This document shows positions 17,359 to 26,528 of a stretch of 64,000 nt of DNA, one piece after another; position 1 is the stretch's first letter; the number at the start of each line of letters is the position of its first letter. The notes under the pieces are model-generated. The model saw only the letters and a program-made list of their open reading frames with translations. It was not told where the DNA came from and searched no databases. Source of the DNA: Paracandidimonas soli (lineage in GTDB: Bacteria > Pseudomonadota > Gammaproteobacteria > Burkholderiales > Burkholderiaceae_B); contig NZ_SMBX01000002.1 in the NCBI RefSeq assembly GCF_004342005.1, forward strand, positions 636,603 through 700,602. Reading direction: 5' to 3'. Made by a program: the position numbers and the translations under genes.

Positions 17359-17371
17359 GTCAGACTCCCTT

Positions 17372-17505
17372 GCCGCTTAAAGCGGCTTGTTATAGGAAAT
17401 GGCTACGCCCCCGCGTAGCCACATTGCAGTCCGGCTTGTCGCAAAAACAGGCAGTAGAAGAATACCCTCACGCCGTGCATCGGCCCGTCGCTCCGCATGG
17501 GAGCG
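17372..17505 (-). promoter_or_regulatory. hairpin-rich leader of the TerC gene
   Basis: Between the sucD terminator and the TerC start there are three short perfect hairpins: 17489-17494/17500-17505 (6 bp), 17401-17408/17413-17420 (8 bp, loop of four C/G) and 17372-17377/17381-17386 (6 bp, only 13 bases before the start codon, flanking the ribosome site). TerC relatives are often preceded by the yybP-ykoY manganese riboswitch. The conserved core of that element was not recognised here, so this is recorded only as a structured leader. Confidence 0.35.
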
Positions 17506-17564
17506 CGTTTATTTCCGAGGCGGCCCGGTGGTAGAAAATACCGTCTGTGCTTGCGGCAAGCCGC

Positions 17565-17602
17565 AAAACAACCTGGAGGGACGAGACGCTCATCCCTCCA
17601 GG
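17565..17602 (-). terminator. rho-independent terminator of sucCD
   Basis: A perfect 10-bp stem, TCCCTCCAGG at 17593-17602 against CCTGGAGGGA at 17572-17581, with an 11-base loop. On the minus strand it is followed by TTGTTTT. It lies 15 bases after the sucD stop. Confidence 0.88.
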
Positions 17603-17616
17603 ACGAAATCAGGCGA

Positions 17617-18510
17617 TTACAGTACCGATTTCAGCAGCTTGCCCATTTCGGAAGGATTGCGCGTCGTGAGAATGCCGCAGGCTTCCATCACTTCGAGCTT
17701 GGCGTCGGCCGTATCGGCACCGCCCGAGATCAGCGCGCCGGCGTGGCCCATGCGCTTTCCGGGGGGCGCCGTAACGCCGGCGATGAAGCCGACCACGGGC
17801 TTCTTCATGTTGTCCTTGACCCAGCGCGCGGCTTCGACTTCGTCGGGACCGCCGATTTCGCCGATCATGATGACGGCGTCGGTATCGGGATCGTCATTGA
17901 ACAGCTTCATGACGTCGATGTGCTTCAGGCCGTTGATGGGGTCGCCGCCGATGCCGACCGCGCTGGACTGGCCCAGGCCGAGCTCGGTGACTTGCGCCAC
18001 GGCTTCGTAGGTCAGAGTGCCGGAGCGGCTGACGATGCCGATGCGGCCCTTGCGGTGGATGTGGCCGGGCATGATGCCGATCTTGATTTCGTCGGGCGTG
18101 ATCAGGCCGGGGCAGTTGGGGCCCAGCAGCAGCGTCTTCTTGCCGCCTGCGGCTTCCTTGGCCTTCATTTTGTTGCGCACTTCCAGCATGTCGCGCACGG
18201 GGATGCCTTCGGTGATGCAGATGGCCAGGTCCAGGTCGGCCTCGACGGCTTCCCAGATGGCGGCCGCGGCGCCCGCGGGCGGAACGTAGATCACGGAAAC
18301 CGTGGCGCCGGTTTCAGCCTTGGCGTCCTTGACCGAACCGTAGATGGGCACGCCTTCGAAATCCTCGCCTGCGCGCTTGGGGTTCACGCCGGCGACAAAG
18401 GCTTCCTTGCCATTGGCGTATTCACGGCACATGCGGGTATGGAACTGGCCGGTCTTGCCAGTGATCCCCTGGGTGATGACTTTGGTATCTTTATTGATCA
18501 GAATCGACAT
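17617..18510 (-). CDS. sucD: succinyl-CoA synthetase alpha subunit
   Basis: The 297-residue protein has the CoA-binding Rossmann start (VITQGITGKTGQFHT, about 11-25), the LGPNCPGLITP motif near 129-139, and the phosphohistidine loop GKRMGHAGALISGG with H256 as the phosphorylated residue. With SucC it interconverts succinyl-CoA and succinate with nucleotide synthesis in the TCA cycle. It follows sucC by 21 bases and ends in a strong terminator. Confidence 0.97.
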   Translation of the reverse strand: MSILINKDTKVITQGITGKTGQFHTRMCREYANGKEAFVAGVNPKRAGEDFEGVPIYGSVKDAKAETGATVSVIYVPPAGAAAAIWEAVEADLDLAICITEGIPVRDMLEVRNKMKAKEAAGGKKTLLLGPNCPGLITPDEIKIGIMPGHIHRKGRIGIVSRSGTLTYEAVAQVTELGLGQSSAVGIGGDPINGLKHIDVMKLFNDDPDTDAVIMIGEIGGPDEVEAARWVKDNMKKPVVGFIAGVTAPPGKRMGHAGALISGGADTADAKLEVMEACGILTTRNPSEMGKLLKSVL

Positions 18511-18531
18511 TTGAAAATATCCTTGGCAAGA

Positions 18532-19692
18532 TTACTTGGCAGCTTCAACAGCCTTGGTAGCGGCCTCGGCCATGGTATCGGCGCTGATGATGGGCAGGCC
18601 GGACTGGGCCAGCAGCTGCTTGCCGAGTTCTTCGTTGGTGCCCTTCATGCGTACGACCAGCGGTACGTTCAGGTTGACCGCCTTGCATGCCGCAATCACG
18701 CCTTCGGCGATCACGTCGCAACGCATGATGCCGCCGAAGATGTTGACCAGGATGGCCTTGACATCGTCGTTCTTGAGCATGATCTTGAAGGCTTCCGTGA
18801 CCTTCTCTGCCGTGGCGCCACCGCCTACGTCCAGGAAGTTGGCGGGCTCACCGCCGAACAGCTTGATGGTGTCCATGGTGGCCATGGCCAGGCCGGCGCC
18901 ATTCACCAGGCAGCCGATGTTGCCGTCCAGCTGGATGTAGGCCAGGTCGAACTTGCTGGCTTCGATTTCGGCGGGATCCTCTTCGTCCATGTCGCGGTAT
19001 TCCACGATTTCAGGATGACGGAACAGCGCGTTGGAGTCGAAGTTGAACTTGGCGTCCAGGGCGATGACGTTGCCCTTGCTGTCGCGGTTCAGCGGGTTGA
19101 TCTCGACCAGCGAGGCGTCGGTTTCCATGTAGCACTGGTACAGCTTCTGGAAGATGTCCACGGCCTGGGCGGTGGAATCGGCCGGCATGCCGATGGCATT
19201 GGCGATCTTGGTGGCCTGCTCGGCGCTAAGGCCGGTCAGCGGGTCGATGTATTCGGTGATGATCTTTTCCGGCGAGGAATGCGCGACTTCCTCGATGTCC
19301 ATGCCGCCTTCGCTGGAGGCGATGAAGGCCACTTTCTGCGTGGCGCGGTCGGTCACGACGGAAACGTAGTATTCCTTCTGGATGTCGGCGCCATCTTCGA
19401 TGTACAGGCGGCGGACTTTCTGGCCTTCGGGGCCGGTCTGGTGCGTGACCAGCTGCATGCCCAGGATCTCGGAAGACAACTTGCGGACCTCATCCAGTGA
19501 ACGGGCAAGCTTCACGCCGCCGCCTTTGCCGCGGCCGCCGGCATGGATCTGCGCCTTGACGACCCAGACCGGGCCGCCCAGCTTTTCCGCTGCGGCAACG
19601 GCCTCGTCAACCGAGAACGCAGGGATGCCGCGAGGCACCGTAACGCCGAACTTCTTCAGCAATTCTTTGCCTTGATATTCGTGAATTTTCAT
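18532..19692 (-). CDS. sucC: succinyl-CoA synthetase beta subunit
   Basis: The 386-residue protein has the ATP-grasp architecture of Suc[18 protein letters not shown] at the N-terminus, [17 protein letters not shown] near 46-62, EINPLN near 198-203 (metal site), [19 protein letters not shown] near 255-273 and [15 protein letters not shown] near 320-334. It provides the nucleotide site of succinyl-CoA synthetase. It lies 29 bases after the DUF2889 gene and is followed by sucD in one operon. Confidence 0.97.
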   Translation of the reverse strand: MKIHEYQGKELLKKFGVTVPRGIPAFSVDEAVAAAEKLGGPVWVVKAQIHAGGRGKGGGVKLARSLDEVRKLSSEILGMQLVTHQTGPEGQKVRRLYIEDGADIQKEYYVSVVTDRATQKVAFIASSEGGMDIEEVAHSSPEKIITEYIDPLTGLSAEQATKIANAIGMPADSTAQAVDIFQKLYQCYMETDASLVEINPLNRDSKGNVIALDAKFNFDSNALFRHPEIVEYRDMDEEDPAEIEASKFDLAYIQLDGNIGCLVNGAGLAMATMDTIKLFGGEPANFLDVGGGATAEKVTEAFKIMLKNDDVKAILVNIFGGIMRCDVIAEGVIAACKAVNLNVPLVVRMKGTNEELGKQLLAQSGLPIISADTMAEAATKAVEAAK

Positions 19693-19721
19693 TGTCTACC
19701 TGTATGGATGGGGAAAAAAGA

Positions 19722-20294
19722 TTACTTGTGCTCGGCCGCCTGCCCGGGACCGGCATACCATTTGGGATAATACTCCCGCACAACGGGGCCATCCAGCCGA
19801 AGCGCATGACAGCCTTCGAGCTGGAACGGGCGCTCCTGGGGAGCGGAAACCACTTTCCTGCGCCGCTCTTTTGCCATGGTCTGGACTGCGACCGTAGGCA
19901 GCACGCCCGAAAGCTCGCTCATGTGCGTACAGCCCGCCGTGCGGCCGAAACGCGCCTTCACGGCCTGCCTGAAACCGCGCAGCAGGTTCATGCCGACCAG
20001 AGCGCCATAATCCGTGGCGATTGCCGTGCAATCGGCGCCATAAGGCGCCGCATCGTAGGCGGCAACCGCATCGGTAATGATGAATTCGTCGTTGAACGTG
20101 ATGCGCAGGAGCATGTCGTGCACGGGTTCGCCGGCCTTGTGTTCCGTCCCGTTGGTTCTCGTGAAGTCATATGCCTTCACATCCACCAGTTGCACATCGA
20201 TATCCCACTGCCCATCGTCGCGCGCGTACGACTGCGCGCGGATCGTTCGCGTATGCAGCGGTGTGCGTCCGGTCTGTGGCAGGGGCAACGGCAT
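19722..20294 (-). CDS. DUF2889 domain protein
   Basis: The 190-residue cytoplasmic protein matches the DUF2889 pattern: HTRTIRAQSYARDDGQWDIDVQLVDVKAYDF near the N-terminus, VHDMLLRITFNDEFIITDAVAAYDAAPYG near 58-86, and GFRQAVKARFGRTAGCTHMSELSGVLPTVAVQTM near 107-140, including the conserved Cys-Thr-His. Function is unknown. It sits directly upstream of sucC with 29 bases between, an association I recall from Bordetella-type genomes. Confidence 0.8.
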   Translation of the reverse strand: MPLPLPQTGRTPLHTRTIRAQSYARDDGQWDIDVQLVDVKAYDFTRTNGTEHKAGEPVHDMLLRITFNDEFIITDAVAAYDAAPYGADCTAIATDYGALVGMNLLRGFRQAVKARFGRTAGCTHMSELSGVLPTVAVQTMAKERRRKVVSAPQERPFQLEGCHALRLDGPVVREYYPKWYAGPGQAAEHK

Positions 20295-20371
20295 GGGGGA
20301 TGAAACGCCTGAGAGCAGAAAAACCTGCTAAGTATAGCGCAGGAGATACGCAATGGCAGGACGCCCGCGAT

Positions 20372-20467
20372 CCGGCCGGGAGCCCGGCCGGGGACTATGT
20401 TCCGTGAGCAGGCCCTTCCCCCTGCCGGGACCCGGCCCGCTCACGGAGGCCTGATGCATGCATCAGG
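20372..20467. repeat. cluster of inverted repeats between metE and the DUF2889 gene
   Basis: Three separate inverted repeats lie in under 100 bases: CCGGCCGGG/CCCGGCCGG at 20372-20380/20383-20391; TCCGTGAGC/GCTCACGGA at 20401-20409/20439-20447; and an 18-base perfect palindrome CCTGATGCATGCATCAGG at 20450-20467 covering the metE stop codon. None has a T run on the minus strand. They may together stop metE transcription with Rho or protect the mRNA 3' end. Confidence 0.5.
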
Positions 20468-22769
20468 CGCCGGCGGTCTCCTGGCGCAATACGCGCGCGG
20501 CATCCACCATCAGTTTCAATGCGGCCTCGGTCTCGGGCCATGCGCGCGTCTTAAGGCCGCAATCCGGATTCACCCACAGGCGCTCGCCCGGCAGGCGCGA
20601 CGCCGCCTTGCGGATCAGATCGACCATCCATTCCACCTCCGGCACGTTCGGGGAGTGGATGTCGTAGACGCCCGGGCCGATGTCGTTCGGATACTGGAAG
20701 GCCTCGAAAGCGTCCAGCAGCTCCATGTTGGAGCGCGACGTCTCTATCGTGATCACGTCCGCATCCATGGCGGCGATGGATTCAATGATGTCGTTGAATT
20801 CCGAATAGCACATATGGGTGTGGATCTGCGTATCGTCCTGCACGCCGCTGGTGGACAGGCGGAAAGAATCCACGGCCCATGCCAGATAGGCGCTCCAGTC
20901 GGCGCGGCGCAGAGGCAGGCCCTCGCGGATGGCCGGTTCGTCGATCTGAATGACGGTAATGCCCGCCGCTTCCAGGTCGTTGACCTCGTCGCGCAGCGCC
21001 AGCGCCAACTGGCGGCACGTCGCTTCTCTCGGCTGGTCATCGCGCACGAAGGACCACTGCAGGATGGTGACGGGGCCCGTCAGCATGCCCTTGACCGGCT
21101 TGTCCGTCAGCGATTGGGCATAGGAGGACCATGCCACGGTCATGGGCGCGGGCCTGACCACATCGCCGAAAATGATGGGCGGCTTGACGCAGCGCGAGCC
21201 ATAGCTCTGTACCCAGCCATTGCGCGTGAAGGCGAAACCGCCCAGCAACTCTCCGAAATACTCGACCATGTCATTGCGTTCCGGCTCGCCGTGCACGAGC
21301 ACGTCCAGGCCGATCTTCTCCTGGAAGCGGATGACATCCTCGATCTCCTTGCGGATGCCCTTCTCGTAGTCGGCGTCGCTGATGCCGCCCGCCTTCCAGT
21401 CGCGGCGCAAGGCCCGGATTTCCAGGGTCTGCGGGAAGGAACCGATGGTGGTCGTAGGATAGGCGGGCAGGCCGAGCGCCTTTTGCTGCACGGAAATGCG
21501 CTGCGCGAACGGACGGCGCTCGAGCGAGACATCGCGCGCGGCCTCCAGGCGCTGCTTCACTGCTGCATTATGGATGCGCGTCGAAGTGCGGCGCGCCTGC
21601 AGCGCCGCGCGCTGCGCGGCCAGGCCCTGCTCCGCCTCGGAGTCCAGCCTGCCGTCCAGCAGTTTCGCCAGCCAGCGCAGCTCATCGAGCTTTTGCGTTG
21701 CAAACGACAGCCAGCCGCGCAGTTCGGCATCGAGCTCGGTCTCTGCCGCCAGGTCGACCGGCACATGCAGCAACGAGCAGGAAGGAGCGATCCACAGGCG
21801 CTCGCCCAGCGCGGCGCGCACGGAAGCCAATGCTTCATGCGCCGCATCAAGATCGGTGCGCCAGATATTGCGGCCATTGACGATCCCCGCCGACAGCACC
21901 TGGTCCTGTCCCAGCAGGGACACGACATCCTGCAGTTGTCCGGGCGCGCGGACCAGATCGATATGCACGCCCTGGACGGGCAGGCCCTTGAGCACGGATG
22001 CGTTGTCTTTCAGGCCTTCGAAGTAAGTGGCCAGCAGGATGGAAACTCCGCTTTCGGCCAGGCGGGCATAAGCCCGGGCATAGGCGTCGCGCCATTCGGG
22101 CTTCAGATCCAGCGCGAGAATCGGTTCGTCGACCTGCACCCATTCGACGCCCAGCGCCTTCAGGCGGGCGAGCACTTCGGCATAGACGGGCAGCAAGGCA
22201 TCGAGCAGTTGCAGCTTTGCGGTATCGTCCGCGCCTTGCGTGAAGGCGTCGCCCTTGCCCAGCCACAGCCAGGTCAGCGGGCCCGGGATGACGGGCTTGA
22301 CGCGATGCCCCAGCGCCTGGGCCTCCTGCACCTGCTCGAACAGATACTCACGGGCGATGCGGTAGGTCTGGCCCGGCGCCAGTTCCGGCACGATATAGTG
22401 ATAGTTGGTATCGAACCACTTGGTCATTTCGCAGGCGGCGGCAGGCTTGCCGCTGGGAGCGCGTCCGCGCGCCATGCGGAACAGGGTATCCAGGCTGACC
22501 GGCTGGTCCGAAGGCTGGGCGAAGCGCGCTGGTACTGCGCCAAGCAGCGTCGTCCACTCCAGGATCTGGTCGTACCAGGCGAAGTCCCCCACCGGCACGA
22601 GGTCCACGCCGGCCTTTGCCTGGACCTCCCAGTGGCGCTCCCGCAGCGCCTTGCCCGTCGCCAGCAGCTCTTCCGCACTGGCCTTGCCGTTCCAGTAGGC
22701 CTCCTGCGCCCGCTTGAGTTCGCGCTGCACGCCGATGCGGGGGAAGCCCAGATTATGAATAATAGTCAT
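20463..22769 (-). CDS. metE: cobalamin-independent methionine synthase
   Basis: The 768-residue protein is full length for MetE. The N-terminal domain starts [25 protein letters not shown]. The C-terminal barrel carries the zinc ligands in [12 protein letters not shown] (His and Cys) and in NPDCGLKTR near the C-terminus (Cys), and the TTIGSFPQT motif around residue 436. It transfers a methyl group from 5-methyltetrahydropteroyl-triglutamate to homocysteine. It is divergent from metR with a MetR box between them, so activation by MetR with homocysteine is expected. Confidence 0.97.
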   Translation of the reverse strand: MTIIHNLGFPRIGVQRELKRAQEAYWNGKASAEELLATGKALRERHWEVQAKAGVDLVPVGDFAWYDQILEWTTLLGAVPARFAQPSDQPVSLDTLFRMARGRAPSGKPAAACEMTKWFDTNYHYIVPELAPGQTYRIAREYLFEQVQEAQALGHRVKPVIPGPLTWLWLGKGDAFTQGADDTAKLQLLDALLPVYAEVLARLKALGVEWVQVDEPILALDLKPEWRDAYARAYARLAESGVSILLATYFEGLKDNASVLKGLPVQGVHIDLVRAPGQLQDVVSLLGQDQVLSAGIVNGRNIWRTDLDAAHEALASVRAALGERLWIAPSCSLLHVPVDLAAETELDAELRGWLSFATQKLDELRWLAKLLDGRLDSEAEQGLAAQRAALQARRTSTRIHNAAVKQRLEAARDVSLERRPFAQRISVQQKALGLPAYPTTTIGSFPQTLEIRALRRDWKAGGISDADYEKGIRKEIEDVIRFQEKIGLDVLVHGEPERNDMVEYFGELLGGFAFTRNGWVQSYGSRCVKPPIIFGDVVRPAPMTVAWSSYAQSLTDKPVKGMLTGPVTILQWSFVRDDQPREATCRQLALALRDEVNDLEAAGITVIQIDEPAIREGLPLRRADWSAYLAWAVDSFRLSTSGVQDDTQIHTHMCYSEFNDIIESIAAMDADVITIETSRSNMELLDAFEAFQYPNDIGPGVYDIHSPNVPEVEWMVDLIRKAASRLPGERLWVNPDCGLKTRAWPETEAALKLMVDAARVLRQETAGA

Positions 22770-22862
22770 GCTTATATCTCGGAAAATGAGTAATATTGAA
22801 TCTACCCAAGTATTGTGAAGGGAAGTCCAAGAATAAAAAAATCAAATAGCACATTCTTTAAA

Positions 22863-22875
22863 TGAAGAAATTTCA
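22863..22875. promoter_or_regulatory. MetR-binding box
   Basis: The sequence TGAAGAAATTTCA is a perfect match to the MetR consensus TGAA-N5-TTCA known from enterobacteria. It lies in the 169-base AT-rich region between metE (minus) and metR (plus), 94 bases before the metE start. A second, degenerate TGAA half-site lies at about 22817. Confidence 0.8.
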
Positions 22876-22938
22876 TTTTTACTGAACTCAATATGTATAT
22901 ATCTCCGATTACCGTTTCCTCACAGCGGGAGCGCTGAC

Positions 22939-23871
22939 ATGCTGGAAATACGCCATCTGGAAACCCTGACCGCCATCCGGGAGCACGGCAGCCTGCAGGA
23001 AGCGGCGGAATACCTGCACGTCACGCAGTCCGCCCTGTCCCATCAGTTGCGCGACCTGGAAGTCCGGCTGAAGACGCCGCTGCTCAACCGCCGTACACGC
23101 CCCGCCCGCCTGACGACCGCGGCCCTGCGCATTCTGGCTCTGGCCGACGAGGTGTTGCCCAGGGTGCGCGCCACCGAGCGCGAACTGGCGCGGCTGGCCG
23201 CCGGCAAGACCGGCAGGCTGCACGTGGCCATCGAGTGCCACTCCTGTTTCCAGTGGCTCATGCCCGCGCTGGATACATTCCGCCAGCAGTGGCCCGACGT
23301 CGCGCTGGATCTGTCCGCCGCCTTTTCGTTCGCTCCCCTGCCCGCGCTGGTCAGGGGCGACCTCGACGTGGTCATCACATCGGACCCGCAGGACATCGAT
23401 GGCGTGGTCTATATGCCGCTCTTCTGCTATGAGCTGGTGCTTGCGGTGGCCTCGGCGAATCTCCTGGCAAAATACACGCACATCGCGCCGGAGCAGATGG
23501 CCGAGCACGTCCTGATCACCTATCCGGTCGACCGCCAGCGGCTCGACATCTTCACGTCCTTCCTGGATCCGGCGGGTGTCGAGCCTGCCTCACTGCGCAA
23601 GGTGGAGCTGACGCCGATGATGGTGCAGCTCGTCGCCAGCCAGCGCGGCGTGGCGGCGCTGCCCAACTGGGCGCTGACGGAATACCTGGAGCAGGGATGG
23701 CTGCACATCTGCCATCTGGGAGAAGGCGGCGTCTGGTGCACGCTGTATGCCGCCATGCGCGCCGAGGACGCGCAGTCGGACTATCTGCAGGCCTTCGTCA
23801 GGCAGGCCCGGGAAACCTGCTTCGGCACGCTGCAGGGCATACGGGCCGCCGGGGATTGCGCTACGACGTGA
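22939..23871 (+). CDS. metR: LysR-type regulator MetR
   Basis: The 310-residue protein has a LysR HTH at residues 1-60 (RHLETLTAIREHGSLQEAAEYLHVTQSALSHQLRDLE) and a periplasmic-binding-like effector domain. The phrasing of the HTH (LTQSALSHQL-type) and of the effector domain (RLHVAIECHSCFQWLMPALDTFRQQWPDV) is that of MetR, which responds to homocysteine and activates metE. Divergent orientation to metE with a matching operator confirms the assignment. Confidence 0.95.
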   Translation: MLEIRHLETLTAIREHGSLQEAAEYLHVTQSALSHQLRDLEVRLKTPLLNRRTRPARLTTAALRILALADEVLPRVRATERELARLAAGKTGRLHVAIECHSCFQWLMPALDTFRQQWPDVALDLSAAFSFAPLPALVRGDLDVVITSDPQDIDGVVYMPLFCYELVLAVASANLLAKYTHIAPEQMAEHVLITYPVDRQRLDIFTSFLDPAGVEPASLRKVELTPMMVQLVASQRGVAALPNWALTEYLEQGWLHICHLGEGGVWCTLYAAMRAEDAQSDYLQAFVRQARETCFGTLQGIRAAGDCATT

Positions 23872-23875
23872 TATT

Positions 23876-23904
23876 TGCGCCTTGGCGCATGCCAAGATTG
23901 CGCA
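23876..23904. terminator. hairpin between convergent metR and recX
   Basis: CTTGGC-GCAT-GCCAAG (23881-23896), extended outward by GCGC/GCGC flanks, makes a stable hairpin in the 44-base gap between the two stop codons. There is no clear T run on either strand, so function as a terminator is only likely from position. Confidence 0.4.
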
Positions 23905-23915
23905 TGGACGTGTGA

Positions 23916-24470
23916 TCAATCGCCCCGCCCATCGCTGTCCGCTTCGCGAAGAATGGTCCGCAGCAGCTCGGGGGAAAAGCCGCGAGAGGCAAGAAAGCGG
24001 ATCTGGCGGGCATGCTCCCTGGCATCGCCGGGCGCCTTGCCGAATTTTTTCTGCCAAACTTCCCTGGCGCGATCGAGTTCCGTTTCGCGCAGGCTGTCGC
24101 CAAGTTCGGACAGGCTCTCGGCATCCAGGCCGTGCTGGCGCAAGGTGCTCAGTATGCGGGTGGCCCCCTGCCTGGCGGCCTGGCGATGCACAAGGCTTTG
24201 CGCGAAGCGTTTGTCGGACTGCCAGTTTTCGCGGGCAAGCTCGTCCAGCACCTGTTCGAGCGCTTCCTGGCTTTCCGCATGCGGCGCCAGTTTGCGGAAC
24301 AGTTCCTGCCGAGAATGCTCGCGGCGGGACAGCAACGCCACGGCCCTTGCCTTCAGGCTGGGGCCCTGGCGCTTGCCGGCGGCACTGCCCGGCTCGCGGA
24401 AGTCGGCATCGTCCGGCGCGAAGTCGTCGTCGGCCGATGGCGGCTTGCGGAAGGAGCCGGTTCCGCGCAT
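23916..24470 (-). CDS. recX: RecX, RecA regulator
   Basis: The 184-residue protein has the RecX helical repeats: ARAVALLSRREHSRQELFRKLAPHAES (about 41-67), VLDELARENWQSDKRFAQSLVHRQA (about 74-98) and the C-terminal QIRFLASRGFSPELLRTILRE. RecX binds RecA filaments and limits their growth. It has an extra, charged N-terminal 35 residues. The start lies 4 bases from the recA stop, so it is expressed from the SOS-controlled recA promoter. Confidence 0.93.
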   Translation of the reverse strand: MRGTGSFRKPPSADDDFAPDDADFREPGSAAGKRQGPSLKARAVALLSRREHSRQELFRKLAPHAESQEALEQVLDELARENWQSDKRFAQSLVHRQAARQGATRILSTLRQHGLDAESLSELGDSLRETELDRAREVWQKKFGKAPGDAREHARQIRFLASRGFSPELLRTILREADSDGRGD

Positions 24471-24474
24471 GGGC

Positions 24475-25554
24475 TTATTCGGCGTCCGGCGCGCCTTCGT
24501 CGGCCTGCGGCGCCTGACGGACCACGCCCGCGGCGCGGGCCGTTACACCGAAGTGCTCGCGTACGCGGTTTTCGATCTCGAAGGCCATGTCGGAGTGCTC
24601 TTTCAGGTATTCGCGGACGTTGTCCTTGCCCTGGCCGATGCGCGTGCCCTGGTAGCTGAACCAGGCGCCCGCCTTGTCGACGATATTGGCCTGCACGCCC
24701 AGGTCGATGATCTCGCCTTCGCGCGAAATGCCGCCGCCATACATGATGTCGAACTCGGCCTGCTTGAATGGAGGAGCGACCTTGTTCTTGACGACCTTGA
24801 CGCGGGTTTCGTTGCCGACGACCTCGTCGCCCTTCTTGATGGAACCGATGCGGCGGATGTCCAGGCGTACGGAGGAATAGAACTTGAGCGCATTGCCGCC
24901 CGTCGTGGTTTCTGGGTTGCCGAACATGACGCCGATCTTCATGCGGATCTGGTTGATGAAGATGACCATGCAGTTGGTGCGCTTGATCGTCGCCGTCAGC
25001 TTGCGCAGCGCCTGGCTCATGAGGCGGGCCTGCAGGCCGGGCAGCGAATCGCCCATGTCGCCTTCGATTTCGGCCTTGGGCACGAGCGCCGCGACCGAGT
25101 CGATGACGATGAGGTCGACCGAACCGGAGCGCACCAAGGCATCGGTGATTTCAAGGGCTTGCTCGCCTGTGTCGGGCTGCGAGATCAGCAGGTCGGAGAG
25201 ATTGACTCCCAGCTTGGCCGCATATTGGACGTCCAGGGCGTGCTCCGCGTCGATGAAGGCGCAGGTGCCGCCGATCTTCTGCATTTCGGCGATGACCTGC
25301 AGCGTCAGCGTGGTCTTGCCCGAGGATTCGGGGCCGTAGACTTCCACCACGCGCCCGCGCGGGAGGCCGCCGACGCCCAGCGCGATATCCAGCCCCAGCG
25401 ATCCGGTGGACACCACCTGGATGTCGTGTTCGACCTGGTTGTCGCCATAGCGCATGACGGACCCTTTGCCGAACTGCTTTTCGATCTGGGAGAGCGCGGC
25501 GCTGAGCGCCTTGGCGCGCTCGGCTGCGGCGGCCTTGGTGGTTTTGTCGTCCAT
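24475..25554 (-). CDS. recA: RecA recombinase
   Basis: The 359-residue protein is a canonical RecA: Walker [10 protein letters not shown] at 74-82, Walker B region [17 protein letters not shown] near 145, loop L2 region [28 protein letters not shown] near 200-227, and an acidic C-terminus. It forms filaments on single-stranded DNA for strand exchange and triggers LexA self-cleavage. An AAGGA ribosome site precedes the ATG at 25554. The promoter carries a LexA box. Confidence 0.98.
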   Translation of the reverse strand: MDDKTTKAAAAERAKALSAALSQIEKQFGKGSVMRYGDNQVEHDIQVVSTGSLGLDIALGVGGLPRGRVVEVYGPESSGKTTLTLQVIAEMQKIGGTCAFIDAEHALDVQYAAKLGVNLSDLLISQPDTGEQALEITDALVRSGSVDLIVIDSVAALVPKAEIEGDMGDSLPGLQARLMSQALRKLTATIKRTNCMVIFINQIRMKIGVMFGNPETTTGGNALKFYSSVRLDIRRIGSIKKGDEVVGNETRVKVVKNKVAPPFKQAEFDIMYGGGISREGEIIDLGVQANIVDKAGAWFSYQGTRIGQGKDNVREYLKEHSDMAFEIENRVREHFGVTARAAGVVRQAPQADEGAPDAE

Positions 25555-25605
25555 GGAGGTCCTTCGTTAAAGAATTCGGATGGTAAACGGAAATTATTGC
25601 ATCAA

Positions 25606-25633
25606 ATTATACTGTACATATATACAGATACAA
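25606..25633 (-). promoter_or_regulatory. recA promoter with LexA (SOS) box
   Basis: On the minus strand: -35 TTGTAT (complement of 25628-25633), then exactly 16 bases CTGTATATATGTACAG (25612-25627), then -10 TATAAT (25606-25611). The spacer is itself a LexA box (CTG-N10-CAG, near-perfect palindrome), so repressor would cover the core promoter. It lies 52 bases before the recA start. Confidence 0.93.
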
Positions 25634-25697
25634 GTACCCCATGGATTTTTCCATCCACCTCCGGGAACCGCCGAAGCCTGCCGTCCGGACTGTGCCC

Positions 25698-26507
25698 TCA
25701 ACTGCCCCTGAACGTCGGAGCGCGCTTGCCGTGGAACGCCTCGACGCCCTCGCGGAAGTCGTCGGAACTACGCAGCCGGCTATAGCAATGCCCTTCCAGC
25801 TCGATGGAGGCCGACAGCGACGCATCCTCGGTGTCGTTCAGCAGCTTCTTGGCGGTGCGCTGCGCCAGCGGGGAAAACTGCACCAGTTCCTCCACCAGGC
25901 CATCCACGGCCCGTCCCAGTTCCTCCACGGGCACCATCATGGTCGCCACGCCCCAGTCCAGCGCCTGCTGGCCGGAGATGCGGCGCGAACGCATTACGAT
26001 GTCCTTGGTACGCGTGATGCCGACCATTTTCTGCAGCCGCGCCGAGCCGCCGGAGCCGGGAATCTGCCCGAGCTTCTGCTCGGGCAGCGCATATTGCGTG
26101 GTGTCCGTGGCGATGCGGAAGTCGCAGGCCAGCGAAATCTCGAAGCCCACGCCGAAGCAGTAGCCCTGGTTAGCCGCGATCACCGGCTTGGCACAGCGCG
26201 CCGGAGCGGCTATGTTCCAGGCCAGCTTCGAGACATGCTCGGGGCTGGCTTCCAGGAAGCCCTTGATGTCTCCGCCGCTGGAAAAGTGCTCGCCCTCGGC
26301 GCGCAGCACGATCACACGCACGCGCTCGTCGGCGTCCAGCGCCTCGAACACCAGCCTCAGCTGGTCGCGCTGGGGCATGGAAATGATATTGAATGGCGGC
26401 CGGGTCAGCACGATGTCGGCGCGCTGGCGGGCCGCGTCGATTTCGACGAAAAAGCCATCCAGCTTGTCCAGCAGCGTCTGGGCCGGATGGTGAAGTTCAG
26501 TGGTCAC
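25698..26507 (-). CDS. enoyl-CoA hydratase/isomerase family protein
   Basis: The 269-residue crotonase has an oxyanion-hole region HFSSGGDIKGF (about 74-84), NQGYCFGVGFEISLACDFRIA near 113-133 and the LPEQKLGQIPGSGGSARL motif. Both glutamates used by hydratases are present (E123 and E143), so water addition to an enoyl-CoA is plausible rather than a dehalogenase or isomerase variant. The start is GTG at 26507, with AGGAG 8 bases upstream; the alternative TTG would sit inside the ribosome site. It is the last gene of the catabolic operon, 21 bases after the CoA ligase. Confidence 0.85.
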   Translation of the reverse strand: MTTELHHPAQTLLDKLDGFFVEIDAARQRADIVLTRPPFNIISMPQRDQLRLVFEALDADERVRVIVLRAEGEHFSSGGDIKGFLEASPEHVSKLAWNIAAPARCAKPVIAANQGYCFGVGFEISLACDFRIATDTTQYALPEQKLGQIPGSGGSARLQKMVGITRTKDIVMRSRRISGQQALDWGVATMMVPVEELGRAVDGLVEELVQFSPLAQRTAKKLLNDTEDASLSASIELEGHCYSRLRSSDDFREGVEAFHGKRAPTFRGS

Positions 26508-26528
26508 GATAAAAACTCCTTGCAAAGA

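Noticed and set aside
17359..17520. yybP-ykoY manganese riboswitch before the TerC gene
   Set aside because: The conserved core could not be recognised by eye; only hairpins were found, so no riboswitch is claimed.
17497..19500. Long plus-strand open frame (667 codons) opposite sucD and sucC
   Set aside because: It is antisense to two certain genes and arises from the GC-rich codon bias; its product is a low-complexity His/Asp/Gly-rich sequence with no family resemblance.
20397..22793. Plus-strand open frame of 798 codons opposite metE
   Set aside because: It mirrors the metE reading frame; its Arg/Gln/His-rich composition is typical of an antisense shadow.
22770..22938. Cobalamin riboswitch upstream of metE
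   Set aside because: The 169-base region is AT-rich with no B12-box-like sequence; a MetR box accounts for regulation.
25641..25654. ATGGA-TTTT-TCCAT hairpin as terminator of the hydratase gene
   Set aside because: Only a 5-bp AT-rich stem with no T run on the correct strand.
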